From Sediminibacillus halophilus (GTDB taxonomy: Bacteria > Bacillota > Bacilli > Bacillales > Amphibacillaceae), in NCBI RefSeq assembly GCF_900103695.1, contig NZ_FNHF01000003.1, positions 558,001 to 622,000 on the forward strand: a DNA stretch of 64,000 bases, given 5' to 3'. The notes under the pieces were generated by a model. It saw nothing but the letters and a program-made list of their open reading frames with translations. It was not told where the DNA came from and searched no databases. Shown in pieces: positions 8,434 to 16,608 of this stretch. The translations under genes were made by a program, and so were the position numbers. Position 1 is the first letter of the stretch. Each line of letters begins with the position of its first letter.

Positions 8434-8568
8434 ATGAATAGGAAAGAGCAATCGTCCCGAACTGTAGCATTTTCTGGAAGCAAACGAAAGAAAATACTGA
8501 AGCATCCGTTGGTTGATTTCCTCTCCATTGGATACGGAAAGCAGAAAAAGGCGGTGAAACTGCCATGA
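8434..8568 (+). CDS. Small basic protein overlapping ugd (44 aa)
   Basis: The ATG at 8434 lies behind AAAGGAGAG, and 44 codons end in a TGA that overlaps the ugd ATG as ATGA. The product (MNRKEQSSRTVAFSGSKRKK...) is short, very basic and has no membrane segment or recognised motif. The good ribosome-binding site and stop/start overlap point to a real coupled reading frame. It could be a small protein in its own right or a leader whose translation controls UDP-glucose dehydrogenase synthesis. No homologue is recognised. Confidence 0.55.
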   Translation: MNRKEQSSRTVAFSGSKRKKILKHPLVDFLSIGYGKQKKAVKLP

Positions 8569-9911
8569 ACATAGCGGTCATTGGAACAGGGTACGTCGGC
8601 TTGGTCACGGGTGTCTGTTTAGCCGAAATCGGCCACTCGGTTACCTGTTTGGATATTGATGAGGAAAAAATCGCCCTGTTGAATCACGGCAAATCCCCGA
8701 TTTTTGAAGAGGGGCTGGAGGATTTACTAGAAAAAAATCTTCAATGCGGCCGTCTGGATTTCACTACCGATTATTGGGAAGGGCTGGCTGGAAAAGAGGT
8801 TATCTACCTGGCTGTCGGCACACCGGAAACGGCTGATGGCTCCGCCGATTTGACTTTTATTGAGGCTGCAGGCAGAGCGATTGCTGCCCATTTGAAGCAG
8901 AATGCAGTGATTGTAACGAAAAGCACTGTTCCCGTCGGAACCAATCAATCTATCAAACGGATGATAGAGTCAGCGTTGGCAGAACCGGTTCACATACGCA
9001 TTGTTTCCAACCCGGAATTTCTCCGTCAGGGTACAGCTGTTCACGATACTTTTCACGGAGATCGAATCGTAATAGGTTCTGATGATCCGGATGCACTAGC
9101 ATTGTTAGAAGAAATCAACCGGCCATTTCAGTTGCCGATCGTCAAAACGGATTTACGTAGCGCCGAAATGATTAAATACGCTTCCAACGCTTTTTTGGCG
9201 GCTAAAATTAGTTTTATTAATGAAATGGCCCATTTATGTGCCCATGTTGGAGCCAATGTCGATAACGTGGCAGAAGGGATGGGCATGGATTCGCGAATAG
9301 GAGGTAAGTTTCTCCAAGCCGGCGTCGGCTATGGCGGTTCTTGTTTTCCTAAGGACACCAATGCTTTGATTGCCATGGGAAGAAGCCATGATTACCCGAT
9401 GCCGTTGCTTGGCAGTGTCCAGCATGTCAATGACAAGCAGCGTGATTGGCTGGTGAAAATGATTCAAACCCGCTTAGGAATTCTTGAGGGCAAAACGATT
9501 GCATTGCTCGGACTCACCTTCAAGCCGAATACAGATGACATGCGGGAGTCACCGGCCATTCGTGTTGCAGAACAACTGCAGGCAGCAGGCGCAACGCTTC
9601 GCGGCTATGATCCAGTTGCTGTGTCACGGGCAAGACAAGTGATGCCTGCCACAGTCAGGCTAACCGACAACCTGCAGGAGGCAATACAAGGTGCAGATTG
9701 TGCCGTCATTATCACGGATTGGAAACAAGTCAAGGACCTCCCTTTAACGGAATACGCACGTCTGTTAGCCAGACCACTTCTGTTTGACGGGCGTAACTGC
9801 TTCGACTTGGAAGCTGCAAAGGCAAGCGTCATCGAATACCATTCCATCGGGCGCCCGATAGTCAATTCCCAAGAAACGGTTTCTTCATTGGCGAGTCATC
9901 AGGTTAATTGA
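8565..9911 (+). CDS. tuaD: UDP-glucose 6-dehydrogenase
   Basis: It oxidises UDP-glucose to UDP-glucuronate with two NAD+ in the cytosol. The 448 residues show an N-terminal Rossmann motif (AVIGTGYVGLVTG), the TKSTVPVGT loop, the catalytic Cys260 within GYGGSCFPKDTNAL, and the C-terminal UDP-binding domain with LGLTFKPNTDDMRESP. The start overlaps the stop of the 44-residue gene; a ribosome site of its own is weak, suggesting translational coupling. UDP-glucuronate would supply teichuronic acid or another acidic polymer made by the glycosyltransferases at 20-23 kb. Confidence 0.95.
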   Translation: MNIAVIGTGYVGLVTGVCLAEIGHSVTCLDIDEEKIALLNHGKSPIFEEGLEDLLEKNLQCGRLDFTTDYWEGLAGKEVIYLAVGTPETADGSADLTFIEAAGRAIAAHLKQNAVIVTKSTVPVGTNQSIKRMIESALAEPVHIRIVSNPEFLRQGTAVHDTFHGDRIVIGSDDPDALALLEEINRPFQLPIVKTDLRSAEMIKYASNAFLAAKISFINEMAHLCAHVGANVDNVAEGMGMDSRIGGKFLQAGVGYGGSCFPKDTNALIAMGRSHDYPMPLLGSVQHVNDKQRDWLVKMIQTRLGILEGKTIALLGLTFKPNTDDMRESPAIRVAEQLQAAGATLRGYDPVAVSRARQVMPATVRLTDNLQEAIQGADCAVIITDWKQVKDLPLTEYARLLARPLLFDGRNCFDLEAAKASVIEYHSIGRPIVNSQETVSSLASHQVN

Positions 9912-9970
9912 CTAGTTGAAATAACGATATTCCATGTAAAATGGAAATATAAACCACATGGAGGTGGAGC

Positions 9971-10165
9971 ATGGACGGAGACGCTGTATTTTGGGTTACA
10001 ACTATCGGCGGGTTACTGTCATTAGGTGCATGGATTTGGTACTATGCAGCACTTGGAAAAAGCATATCACAAGAAGAAAAGGAAGCCGGACGCGACTTAA
10101 CATATGAAATAAATCCATTCACCGGCTCTGCTAAACCATACAAGAAAAAGAATAACCAAAAATAA
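9971..10165 (+). CDS. Small single-pass membrane protein (64 aa)
   Basis: The ATG at 9971 follows GGAGGTGGAG. One hydrophobic segment (residues 8-29, VTTIGGLLSLGAWIWYYAAL) precedes a polar tail ending in KKKNNQK. The N-terminus is probably outside and the tail inside. It lies 59 bases after ugd on the same strand and is closed by its own terminator, so it may be the last gene of that unit. No domain is recognised and the function is unknown. Confidence 0.7.
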   Translation: MDGDAVFWVTTIGGLLSLGAWIWYYAALGKSISQEEKEAGRDLTYEINPFTGSAKPYKKKNNQK

Positions 10166-10193
10166 AAAGAGCCGACTGAACGGCTCTTTTTTT
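10164..10193 (+). terminator. Terminator after the 64-aa membrane protein
   Basis: AAAAGAGCCG pairs with CGGCTCTTTT around ACTGAA and runs into seven T's. Confidence 0.9.
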
Positions 10194-10212
10194 ATTTAAC
10201 TAACATACCTAT

Positions 10213-10280
10213 GGGGTCAGTCCCCCAACATAGTAACACTGCGTCGCATTGCCACGACAGTGTGTTGGGGGACTGACCCC
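10213..10280. repeat. REP-like palindromic element R4
   Basis: GGGGTCAGTCCCCCAACA (10213-10230) is the exact reverse complement of 10263-10280. The loop contains CACTGCGTCGCATT, nearly the same as in element R5 at 48203. It lies between convergent genes and could terminate both. Confidence 0.78.
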
Positions 10281-10330
10281 AGCTTCTCAGCCTGCTTTAC
10301 CTCCGATTTGTTGACCGCGCTGGGTCTCTT

Positions 10331-10660
10331 TTAAGTAACCAGAAAGATGGAACCGGCTACGATTAGGAGTACTCCGACAATTTTGTTGGTTGTAAGAGTT
10401 TCACGCAGCCAGATGAAAGAAAGGAGCAGCGTCCATACGTACGTAAGGGATGTCAGCGGAAAAACGATTGTATACGGAAGGTGCTTGAGCGTCCAAACAT
10501 TAAGAATCGCTCCAGCTCCGTAAAACATGCCGCCCGCCATTAAATGAATTATCAATTTGCTATTCAAAGTGAAATCCTGCCCGCTGGCTTTTTTAAAAAA
10601 GAAGCCGCCAAGTGCGCCGAAAAGAGTGAATAAAACAATCATCATCAGCCACTTAATCAT
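10331..10660 (-). CDS. SMR/EamA-type 4-TM transporter subunit B
   Basis: This four-helix protein of the small drug/metabolite transporter fold is last in a minus-strand operon. I start it at the ATG at 10660 (MIKWLMMIVLFTLFG); an upstream GTG at 10669 is possible. Helices lie around residues 3-20, 33-55, 60-80 and 88-107, the third containing PYTIVFPLTSLTYVWTLLLS. It follows a similar but distinct protein, as in the ArnE/ArnF heterodimers that flip undecaprenyl-phosphate sugars. With a polyprenyl-phosphate glycosyltransferase in the same operon, a lipid-sugar flippase role is the best inference. Confidence 0.78.
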   Translation of the reverse strand: MIKWLMMIVLFTLFGALGGFFFKKASGQDFTLNSKLIIHLMAGGMFYGAGAILNVWTLKHLPYTIVFPLTSLTYVWTLLLSFIWLRETLTTNKIVGVLLIVAGSIFLVT

Positions 10661-11006
10661 CACCACCACCGATCAGGACAGCTCCGGTAATGATCAATGC
10701 TGTCCCAATATAATTTTTGGAGGTGATGATTTCCCCAAGAAATATGCTCCCCAAGAACAGCGCAAATACATAGCCAAGACTTAGTAGAGGATGGAGGACG
10801 GACAAGCTGCCAAACCGAAAGGCGATGACCATTCCGACAGCTCCTAGGAAATAGAGAGAAAGTCCCCCGATGAGGAAGAGATTGATCTCCCCCAGTGACA
10901 GCTTCCAACAAAGCTGGCCAAGTGCAGTGCAGGCGGAGGCGGCAATCATGATGGCAATCCCGCATTTATTCTCCTTCAAAGAATTAAGCAGCTTCATCAT
11001 CGTCAT
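10653..11006 (-). CDS. SMR/EamA-type 4-TM transporter subunit A
   Basis: This 117-residue four-helix protein (ALGQLCWKLSL, LSVLHPLLSLGYVFALFLG) has the drug/metabolite transporter half-size layout. The ATG at 11006 follows AAAAGG and overlaps the end of the upstream GT-C-like gene by 23 bases. Its own 3' end overlaps the start of subunit B. Such pairs of unequal small subunits normally form heterodimers. In context the likely cargo is a polyprenyl-phosphate sugar made by the GT2 enzyme at 12737-13681. A drug exporter remains the alternative. Confidence 0.78.
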   Translation of the reverse strand: MTMMKLLNSLKENKCGIAIMIAASACTALGQLCWKLSLGEINLFLIGGLSLYFLGAVGMVIAFRFGSLSVLHPLLSLGYVFALFLGSIFLGEIITSKNYIGTALIITGAVLIGGGDD

Positions 11007-12732
11007 CTGTCCTTTTCAGCAAAGGTTGGTTGTACAGGAGCAGGGCAAATAATCCAATGATGAACAATGCCATTGAGTTGGCATATTGATAGCGGAAATC
11101 TTGAGCTGGTAAACCGGCCAGAATGGTGCCCGTATTCAATAAAACAGGCAAAGCCACCAGCCAGGCTGTCCATCCGTTTTTTATAAAGCCGATAAAAGCC
11201 AACAATACAATCAAAAAGGTGTATAGAGCAGGCCGCCATACTAATTGTTTTAAATGGGATTCGGTAAATGTTTGCCAACTTGTCAGCAGACTTTTAACAC
11301 CCTGAAGTAGAGAGGCCGATTTCAAATCATAATCATTTGGCTGATGTATTTCTGTAGAATAAAGGCTAGTGTACCCATGCTGTGGTTCATTGATCTGCCA
11401 AACGAGCGACGTTTGTTTTAAGTAGGCATCAACCGCAATAGAAAAATTATTGGAAACAACAGAAAACCAGGTAGAAAAATATTTTCCGTAATCCTCGTAA
11501 ATGACCTCCCGATTATAATCGTCGAGAAACTTTATCCGATCTGTTAAGTAAGGGTGGTAATGTTCCTTCCACTCAGCTAAGGGTAAAATGCGATTCAGGT
11601 ATTCTGCCTGCTCCACGGTCAGTTCTCCGTCGAGGGCAATTACTCTTGCCAGCTGTTGCGTAGGGATACCTAACGCCTCATTAGGATCTGCCGGCTTCAC
11701 CTCCAAGACATCAAATACAGGTCCGGTAACGATGACATAGATACCGCATACCGTTAGAGTTGTCATCAATAACCGCTTAGCTTGATTCCGATATGTAATC
11801 ATCAGCAGAAGGGCCATGGCCAGAAAAACTGGCAGTCCATTGTTTCGAATGAAAATAATGCCGATAACAGCTCCGCCCAACAGAAAATGGCTGCTTAACG
11901 GATAAAGCCATTCTCCCTTTGTGACGACAACTTTGCAGGAAATGACAGTGAAGAATAGCAAAAAAGTACTGAAAAGGACATCCTTCCATATCATGATTGA
12001 AAAAACACTGTTGACCGGTGAGAGCGCAAAGACTGCTGTCACTACCCATAACAAAATTGGTTTTAAACCGTTTTTCTCAAAGCTGTACATCGCGAAACCA
12101 AATACGCCCGCAAGGAAAAAAATCTGGCCGAGAGCTGTCGCAGCAGGAGAATGCCAGAATGTCGTCGTCAGCATCATGAACCATGTATAAAATACGGGGT
12201 GCCAGCTGCTGAACTCATGTGTGTGGATTTGTCGCCAATGAGAAAGGGAGTCTGGTGTCATCCCTCCTGGATAGAAAGCAGCTAAGTAAATAATCCAAAC
12301 CACCAGGCAAGGCAGAGCATAGCCGATGATCTTCCACCTGGAAGCGCTGCTTGAGGCTATTTTAATCTGTATAGGATAGAGCAGGAGTATGATGAGGGTT
12401 ACTCCTACGAAAATCGTAGCATAGGAACCAAACCAGACAAACAACCTAATTAGCCAGCTATTATCCTGTAAATGATCGAGCGAACCTTTTAAGCTGAACA
12501 ACACGGCCAATGAAAAAATACCTATAAAGCCTGCCGATAGTGGATGGCCCATCAGCCTTTTTGCCAACTTCCACCTATTTACCATCACACGAAAACCTAC
12601 TAAGAAAAAAACGGTCATTAGCGCATAAACCGTAATAATCACTGCCATTGCTGTCTGGGTAAAGGATTGAATCAACGATATACAGGCTGTTCCGCTCAAG
12701 ACTCCAGATATAACACTAAGCAAAAGAATCAC
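10984..12732 (-). CDS. Multi-pass membrane protein, DUF6020/GT-C-like
   Basis: About 582 residues from a GTG at 12732, chosen because AAAGGTGATC lies eight bases upstream. A longer frame opens at 12795 but overlaps the preceding gene and lacks a ribosome site. It has about 12 membrane helices. A long external loop near the N-terminal half carries YPGGMTPDSLSHW and SSWHPVFYTW, the acidic/His loop pattern of DUF6020 proteins and reminiscent of GT-C enzymes that use lipid-linked sugars. A second external region (residues ~350-490) is soluble. It lies downstream of a GtrB-like GT2, so it probably transfers the flipped sugar to a surface polymer (inference). Confidence 0.7.
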   Translation of the reverse strand: MILLLSVISGVLSGTACISLIQSFTQTAMAVIITVYALMTVFFLVGFRVMVNRWKLAKRLMGHPLSAGFIGIFSLAVLFSLKGSLDHLQDNSWLIRLFVWFGSYATIFVGVTLIILLLYPIQIKIASSSASRWKIIGYALPCLVVWIIYLAAFYPGGMTPDSLSHWRQIHTHEFSSWHPVFYTWFMMLTTTFWHSPAATALGQIFFLAGVFGFAMYSFEKNGLKPILLWVVTAVFALSPVNSVFSIMIWKDVLFSTFLLFFTVISCKVVVTKGEWLYPLSSHFLLGGAVIGIIFIRNNGLPVFLAMALLLMITYRNQAKRLLMTTLTVCGIYVIVTGPVFDVLEVKPADPNEALGIPTQQLARVIALDGELTVEQAEYLNRILPLAEWKEHYHPYLTDRIKFLDDYNREVIYEDYGKYFSTWFSVVSNNFSIAVDAYLKQTSLVWQINEPQHGYTSLYSTEIHQPNDYDLKSASLLQGVKSLLTSWQTFTESHLKQLVWRPALYTFLIVLLAFIGFIKNGWTAWLVALPVLLNTGTILAGLPAQDFRYQYANSMALFIIGLFALLLYNQPLLKRTDDDDEAA

Positions 12733-12736
12733 CCAA

Positions 12737-13681
12737 TTACTGATCACCTTTAAATCCCCCAGACAAATCAAACATGCGATTAAGTTCCAATTCATACTGC
12801 TTTTTATGAGTGGAAGCGACTGTGTCGAGAATCAGCCCGCTGGCAAAGGACAACATCGACAAAATCACCAATCCGACCGCCAGAATGGCAGAGGGTATCT
12901 TGGTGATGTATCCTGTGGCAAAAAATTCTGCAACCACCGGCAGCCCTGTTGCCAACCCACACAATAACAAAAGGACAGACCAGGCACTGAAAAACATCAT
13001 GGGTCGATATTCCTTGAACAAGGTGAAGATTTTACCCAGTACTTTTAAGCCATCGCTTAACGTACTCAGTTTCGACTCACTTCCGTCAGGCCTGTCCCTA
13101 TAGCGAATGGGGACTTCTTTGATGGGCAGGCGTTTGTCAAGTGCGTGGATGGTCATTTCTGTTTCGATTTCAAAGCCTGGACTCATCACCGGCATCGATT
13201 TCACAAAAACCTTATCAAACGCACGATACCCTGTCATAATATCTTCCAGATCACTTTTGTATAGAAAATTGATCGACCGCTTCACAAGCGAGTTCCCCAA
13301 GTTATGGAACCTGCGTTTGTTTTCACTGCCGTAGGTCCCATTCGACAATCTATCACCGATAACCATGCTGGCCTCGCGCCGTACAATCGGTCCAATCAAC
13401 TGATGAACCGTATCAGCCGGATAGGTATGATCGCCATCTACCATGACATAACAGTCTGCATTTATATCGCGGAACATCGCTCTGATTACGTTCCCTTTTC
13501 CTTGTTTCGGTTCCTTTTTGACCACAGCACCATGCTCAATTGCAATGTCATACGTTCGGTCCGATGAATTGTTGTCATATACATAAATTACCGCTTCCGG
13601 CAGTTCCCGCCGGAAATCGTCAATAACCGCTCCGATGGTATGTTCTTCGTTATAACACGGAATCAATACAGCAATCCTCAT
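12737..13681 (-). CDS. Polyprenyl-phosphate glycosyltransferase (GT2, DPM1/GtrB-like)
   Basis: It probably moves a sugar from a nucleotide donor to undecaprenyl phosphate on the cytosolic face. I start it at the ATG at 13681 (AAAAGGGG upstream, 314 residues). The GT2 domain shows LIPCYNEEHTIGAVI, the donor-binding VYDNNSSDRT and the metal site DGDHTYPAD. The YRDRPDGSESKLS segment is typical of DPM/GtrB enzymes. Two membrane helices follow (residues ~220-280) and then a short tail. It heads an operon with a DUF6020-like protein and two SMR subunits, a set resembling three-component wall-polymer glycosylation systems. Confidence 0.88.
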   Translation of the reverse strand: MRIAVLIPCYNEEHTIGAVIDDFRRELPEAVIYVYDNNSSDRTYDIAIEHGAVVKKEPKQGKGNVIRAMFRDINADCYVMVDGDHTYPADTVHQLIGPIVRREASMVIGDRLSNGTYGSENKRRFHNLGNSLVKRSINFLYKSDLEDIMTGYRAFDKVFVKSMPVMSPGFEIETEMTIHALDKRLPIKEVPIRYRDRPDGSESKLSTLSDGLKVLGKIFTLFKEYRPMMFFSAWSVLLLLCGLATGLPVVAEFFATGYITKIPSAILAVGLVILSMLSFASGLILDTVASTHKKQYELELNRMFDLSGGFKGDQ

Positions 13682-14012
13682 CCTGTTTACCCCTTTTCCT
13701 TTGATGATTGGACTTTTCAACAGTGTAAAAGAATCCGAATATTATTTGGAGAAAATTACAAAAACTTAAACAAAGTTCATAAAAGATTTACAGTAAACGT
13801 TTGTTTACATTGTTTAGCTTTCTTGAAGTTTTGGTAAACCAGCAAAATTGAACAAAGTGCCTTATCCGAACCGGCAGTTAACATGTGGAAAATTAATCTG
13901 ACTTCTAAGTGGACCCGTTTGATTTACAATCCTCAAAGCTGCGTTGACAAAGCCTTTATCTCCGTTTTTTATAAGATTCATAGAGTTAAAAAAAGGGAGA
14001 GGGTGTTACATT

Positions 14013-16433
14013 TTGTCGAAGTACTATGCGAATAAAACAAGTGTAAAGAAAGCAGGCTGCTTTGTCCTGAGCTTGCTATTTTTGTTTATTACGGCCAGTC
14101 AATTGACTGCCGCTGAGGAAGACGGAATACCGGGAGGGGAAACATACCTGGAATTTGAGGGCGGAGTGACCGTTGAAGTAAACAACGACCAAACAACATC
14201 CTCGATTAAAGTGATGAGAAACGCCAATGTTTTATATAGCAATAAAGCCACTTTGGCGAATGTTGCAGATGTTCAGTTATTGACCGAGGGTTCCAATCAC
14301 TACCTGCTTTTGGAATATCGATTAGATGGTACTGGCCAGGAAGTATATTTTGAAGTGCTGTCTGGTGTCCGAGACTATCAAAAAGTTTTCACTTCTCCTA
14401 CCTATCCACGAGCAGCCGTAGAGATGGAAGGGTCGGAGATAACAGTGAGTTATCCAGTATTCGAAAACGACGATATCATGACAGAGCCGACCCAGATACT
14501 CGATGATACTTTTAAACTAGAACAAGGAGAGGTGGAAAAGCTGGGCAACGATCAGCGTTCAACTATGCCGAAAAGCGCAAGTCGATTTGCTGCCCTGGCT
14601 TCGGTTGAGGAAAAGTACCAAAACCCCTCCTACAGTGAAATTTCGCGGATCCTCACTCAGGAGGCGATCAACGCCGACATTCCCCCGGAAATCGTCAAGG
14701 CAATCGCCTACCAGGAAAGCGGCTGGCAACAGTATTGGCCTGCGGGGAAAACGCCAGAATCACACTATAGCAAAAACTGTCCGAATTGGGACGGCACCAA
14801 TGTCAAACTAGGCTACGATTGCATAGGCATCGGGATCATGCAAGTATCCGATTATCGATTTATAGAGGACCCAACAGAAAAACAGCGGGAAATCAACAAG
14901 CTTTCTACTGATATTCGTTACAACATACGGGAAGGGTTGAAAATTTTACAGCAAAAATGGAACTATGCCAATGCAGGATTGATACCGAAGATAAATGACC
15001 ATGATAAATACAAGCTGGAAAATTGGTATTTTGCCATTCTTGCTTATAATGGATTGTCCTCCCGGAATAATCCGCAAACAAATCCGGCATCTGCTTATCA
15101 GGAAAAAATCTACCAACACATTGCTGACTACGGTCTCTTAGAGGACCTGCCGCCATTTCCTACTTATCTATTAAGTCCGAGAATCGATGGCATTCTAAGA
15201 TTTGACGAGGAAACAATCCATTATAAAGCTAATCCGGTAACGACCAGGCAAGACTATTCCGTCAATCAGCCTGTTTATGTTACAGCTGACAGTTTGACGT
15301 TGAGGGACAGTCCCTCCGGTTCGCAAATCGGTTCGTTAAAACGAGGGGAAAGGGTAACAATTACTGGTTCATTTCAATCCTCGAACAGTAGTACTTCCCA
15401 ATTTGTCTGGTATCCGGTAAGGACAAGCAGTGGAAAAAATGGCTACGTCGCCAGTAGTTACTTAAGCAGTTCACAGAACCTCCTCACATATGCCTTGGAA
15501 GGAAGCCGGCGGTATGAAACGAGTGCCAGCATAGCCAACTACGGTTGGCACTGGAATAATGCCAATGGTGTTGTACTGGGAAGGGGTGACTTACCAATCG
15601 ATGCACTGACCGGGAGCGTGTTGGCAGCAAAGTTTGACTCCCCGTTGTTGTTGACCACTCGAGATACGCTGCAAGAGGTTACCTTGAAGGAAGTCGACCG
15701 GCTTAATCCGGAACATTATGTTTCAGGATCCAAGCCCTACAAAATTTATTTGCTTGGGGGCACTGCGGCAGTCTCTTCAAAAATAGAAAACAAACTGAAG
15801 TCCCGCTATGGAAATGCCAGTGTTATCCGGCTATCAGGGGCAACACGATATGAAACGGCTGCCATCATTGCCAAGGAAACGATTCAGTCAAATACAACCA
15901 ACGAGGTTTATATCACGACTGGTGACGAAAAATCTTCTGATGCGCTATCCATTGCTGCCTATGCAGCGGAAAAACAGATTCCGATTCTGTTGACGGAAAA
16001 AGAACGGTTAAGCAATCAAGTTTCACAATTTATAAAGGATAACAATATACGCAAGGTTACCATCATTGGAGGAACGGACGCTGTGTCAACAGCTGTCGAA
16101 AAGACTTTGCGGCAAAAGGTCAGTATAGTACAACGGGTATCAGGTAAAACTAGATTTGAGACAAGTGTTGCGATTGCCGAGAAGTATTATCCAAAACAGG
16201 CAGTTTCTAATGCCTTTTTTGCCAGAGGATATGGAATGGCCGATTCCTTGTCCGGAACAGCCTTGGCAACTCGGAAACAGGCACCGCTTCTGTTGACGAA
16301 AGAGAAGGAAGTGCCTGATGCGCTTGCAGGCTGGTTGAAAGGGCTGCCCGGGGATCCAGTTTATTACTATTTGGGCGGGAACAGTGCCATATCACCATCT
16401 GTCAGAAACGAACTGGAAGGACTGTTCCAATAA
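14013..16433 (+). CDS. Exported SLT-like lysozyme-fold protein with SH3 and three CWB2 repeats
   Basis: Start TTG at 14013, nine bases after GGGAGAGGG; a longer frame begins at 13944, but that TTG is part of a TTGACA box. The 806 residues comprise a signal peptide (to about residue 35, LTAAEE), a beta-rich domain, an SLT-type lysozyme-like domain (IPPEIVKAIAYQESGW, likely catalytic Glu235; GIGIMQVSDYR), a bacterial SH3 domain (~420-485) and three CWB2 repeats (~490-806; three ...RYETS/RYETA/RFETS units). CWB2 modules anchor proteins to anionic wall polymers. The role is probably peptidoglycan cleavage during growth or polymer insertion. The divergent neighbour and the downstream flippase are also envelope genes. 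Confidence 0.88.
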   Translation: MSKYYANKTSVKKAGCFVLSLLFLFITASQLTAAEEDGIPGGETYLEFEGGVTVEVNNDQTTSSIKVMRNANVLYSNKATLANVADVQLLTEGSNHYLLLEYRLDGTGQEVYFEVLSGVRDYQKVFTSPTYPRAAVEMEGSEITVSYPVFENDDIMTEPTQILDDTFKLEQGEVEKLGNDQRSTMPKSASRFAALASVEEKYQNPSYSEISRILTQEAINADIPPEIVKAIAYQESGWQQYWPAGKTPESHYSKNCPNWDGTNVKLGYDCIGIGIMQVSDYRFIEDPTEKQREINKLSTDIRYNIREGLKILQQKWNYANAGLIPKINDHDKYKLENWYFAILAYNGLSSRNNPQTNPASAYQEKIYQHIADYGLLEDLPPFPTYLLSPRIDGILRFDEETIHYKANPVTTRQDYSVNQPVYVTADSLTLRDSPSGSQIGSLKRGERVTITGSFQSSNSSTSQFVWYPVRTSSGKNGYVASSYLSSSQNLLTYALEGSRRYETSASIANYGWHWNNANGVVLGRGDLPIDALTGSVLAAKFDSPLLLTTRDTLQEVTLKEVDRLNPEHYVSGSKPYKIYLLGGTAAVSSKIENKLKSRYGNASVIRLSGATRYETAAIIAKETIQSNTTNEVYITTGDEKSSDALSIAAYAAEKQIPILLTEKERLSNQVSQFIKDNNIRKVTIIGGTDAVSTAVEKTLRQKVSIVQRVSGKTRFETSVAIAEKYYPKQAVSNAFFARGYGMADSLSGTALATRKQAPLLLTKEKEVPDALAGWLKGLPGDPVYYYLGGNSAISPSVRNELEGLFQ
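15302..15317. repeat. REP core sequence inside a coding SH3 domain
   Basis: GAGGGACAGTCCCTCC, the same core as the dispersed intergenic palindromes, encodes LRDSPS in the SH3 domain of the 14013 gene. It is in frame and in a natural SH3 position, so it may be coincidence or an old insertion. Confidence 0.45.
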
Positions 16434-16464
16434 CAAAGATTCACAGAATACTAAGCTAATATGA

Positions 16465-16529
16465 AGTACGTTAAGAGTACGTTAAGAATCATGAATTTTC
16501 CTTTTTCTTTTGTTTAGCTTTGGTATATT
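16465..16529 (+). promoter_or_regulatory. 11-bp direct repeats and extended -10 before the polysaccharide operon
   Basis: AGTACGTTAAG is repeated in tandem (16465-16475, 16476-16486), placing TTAAGA boxes exactly 11 bp apart. TGGTATATT, an extended -10, begins at 16521. Boxes of the form TTAACA at 11-bp spacing bind B. subtilis PhoP, which controls teichuronic acid genes; the match here is partial (5/6). Confidence 0.4.
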
Positions 16530-16608
16530 TGAGGTGAATTACAGACAGTTCCGCCTCTGGCGGGCTGTCAAAAATACAAAACGAGAAGCACACTGCGGGG
16601 TATTTAGG

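Noticed and set aside
13796-13822. Operator AGTAAACGTTTGTTTACA between divergent genes
   Set aside because: Imperfect, A+T-rich and single; no related copies seen elsewhere in the window.
13944-14012. Longer N-terminus for the SLT/CWB2 protein
   Set aside because: That start TTG is the beginning of a TTGACA box, no ribosome site precedes it, and the signal peptide fits the start at 14013.
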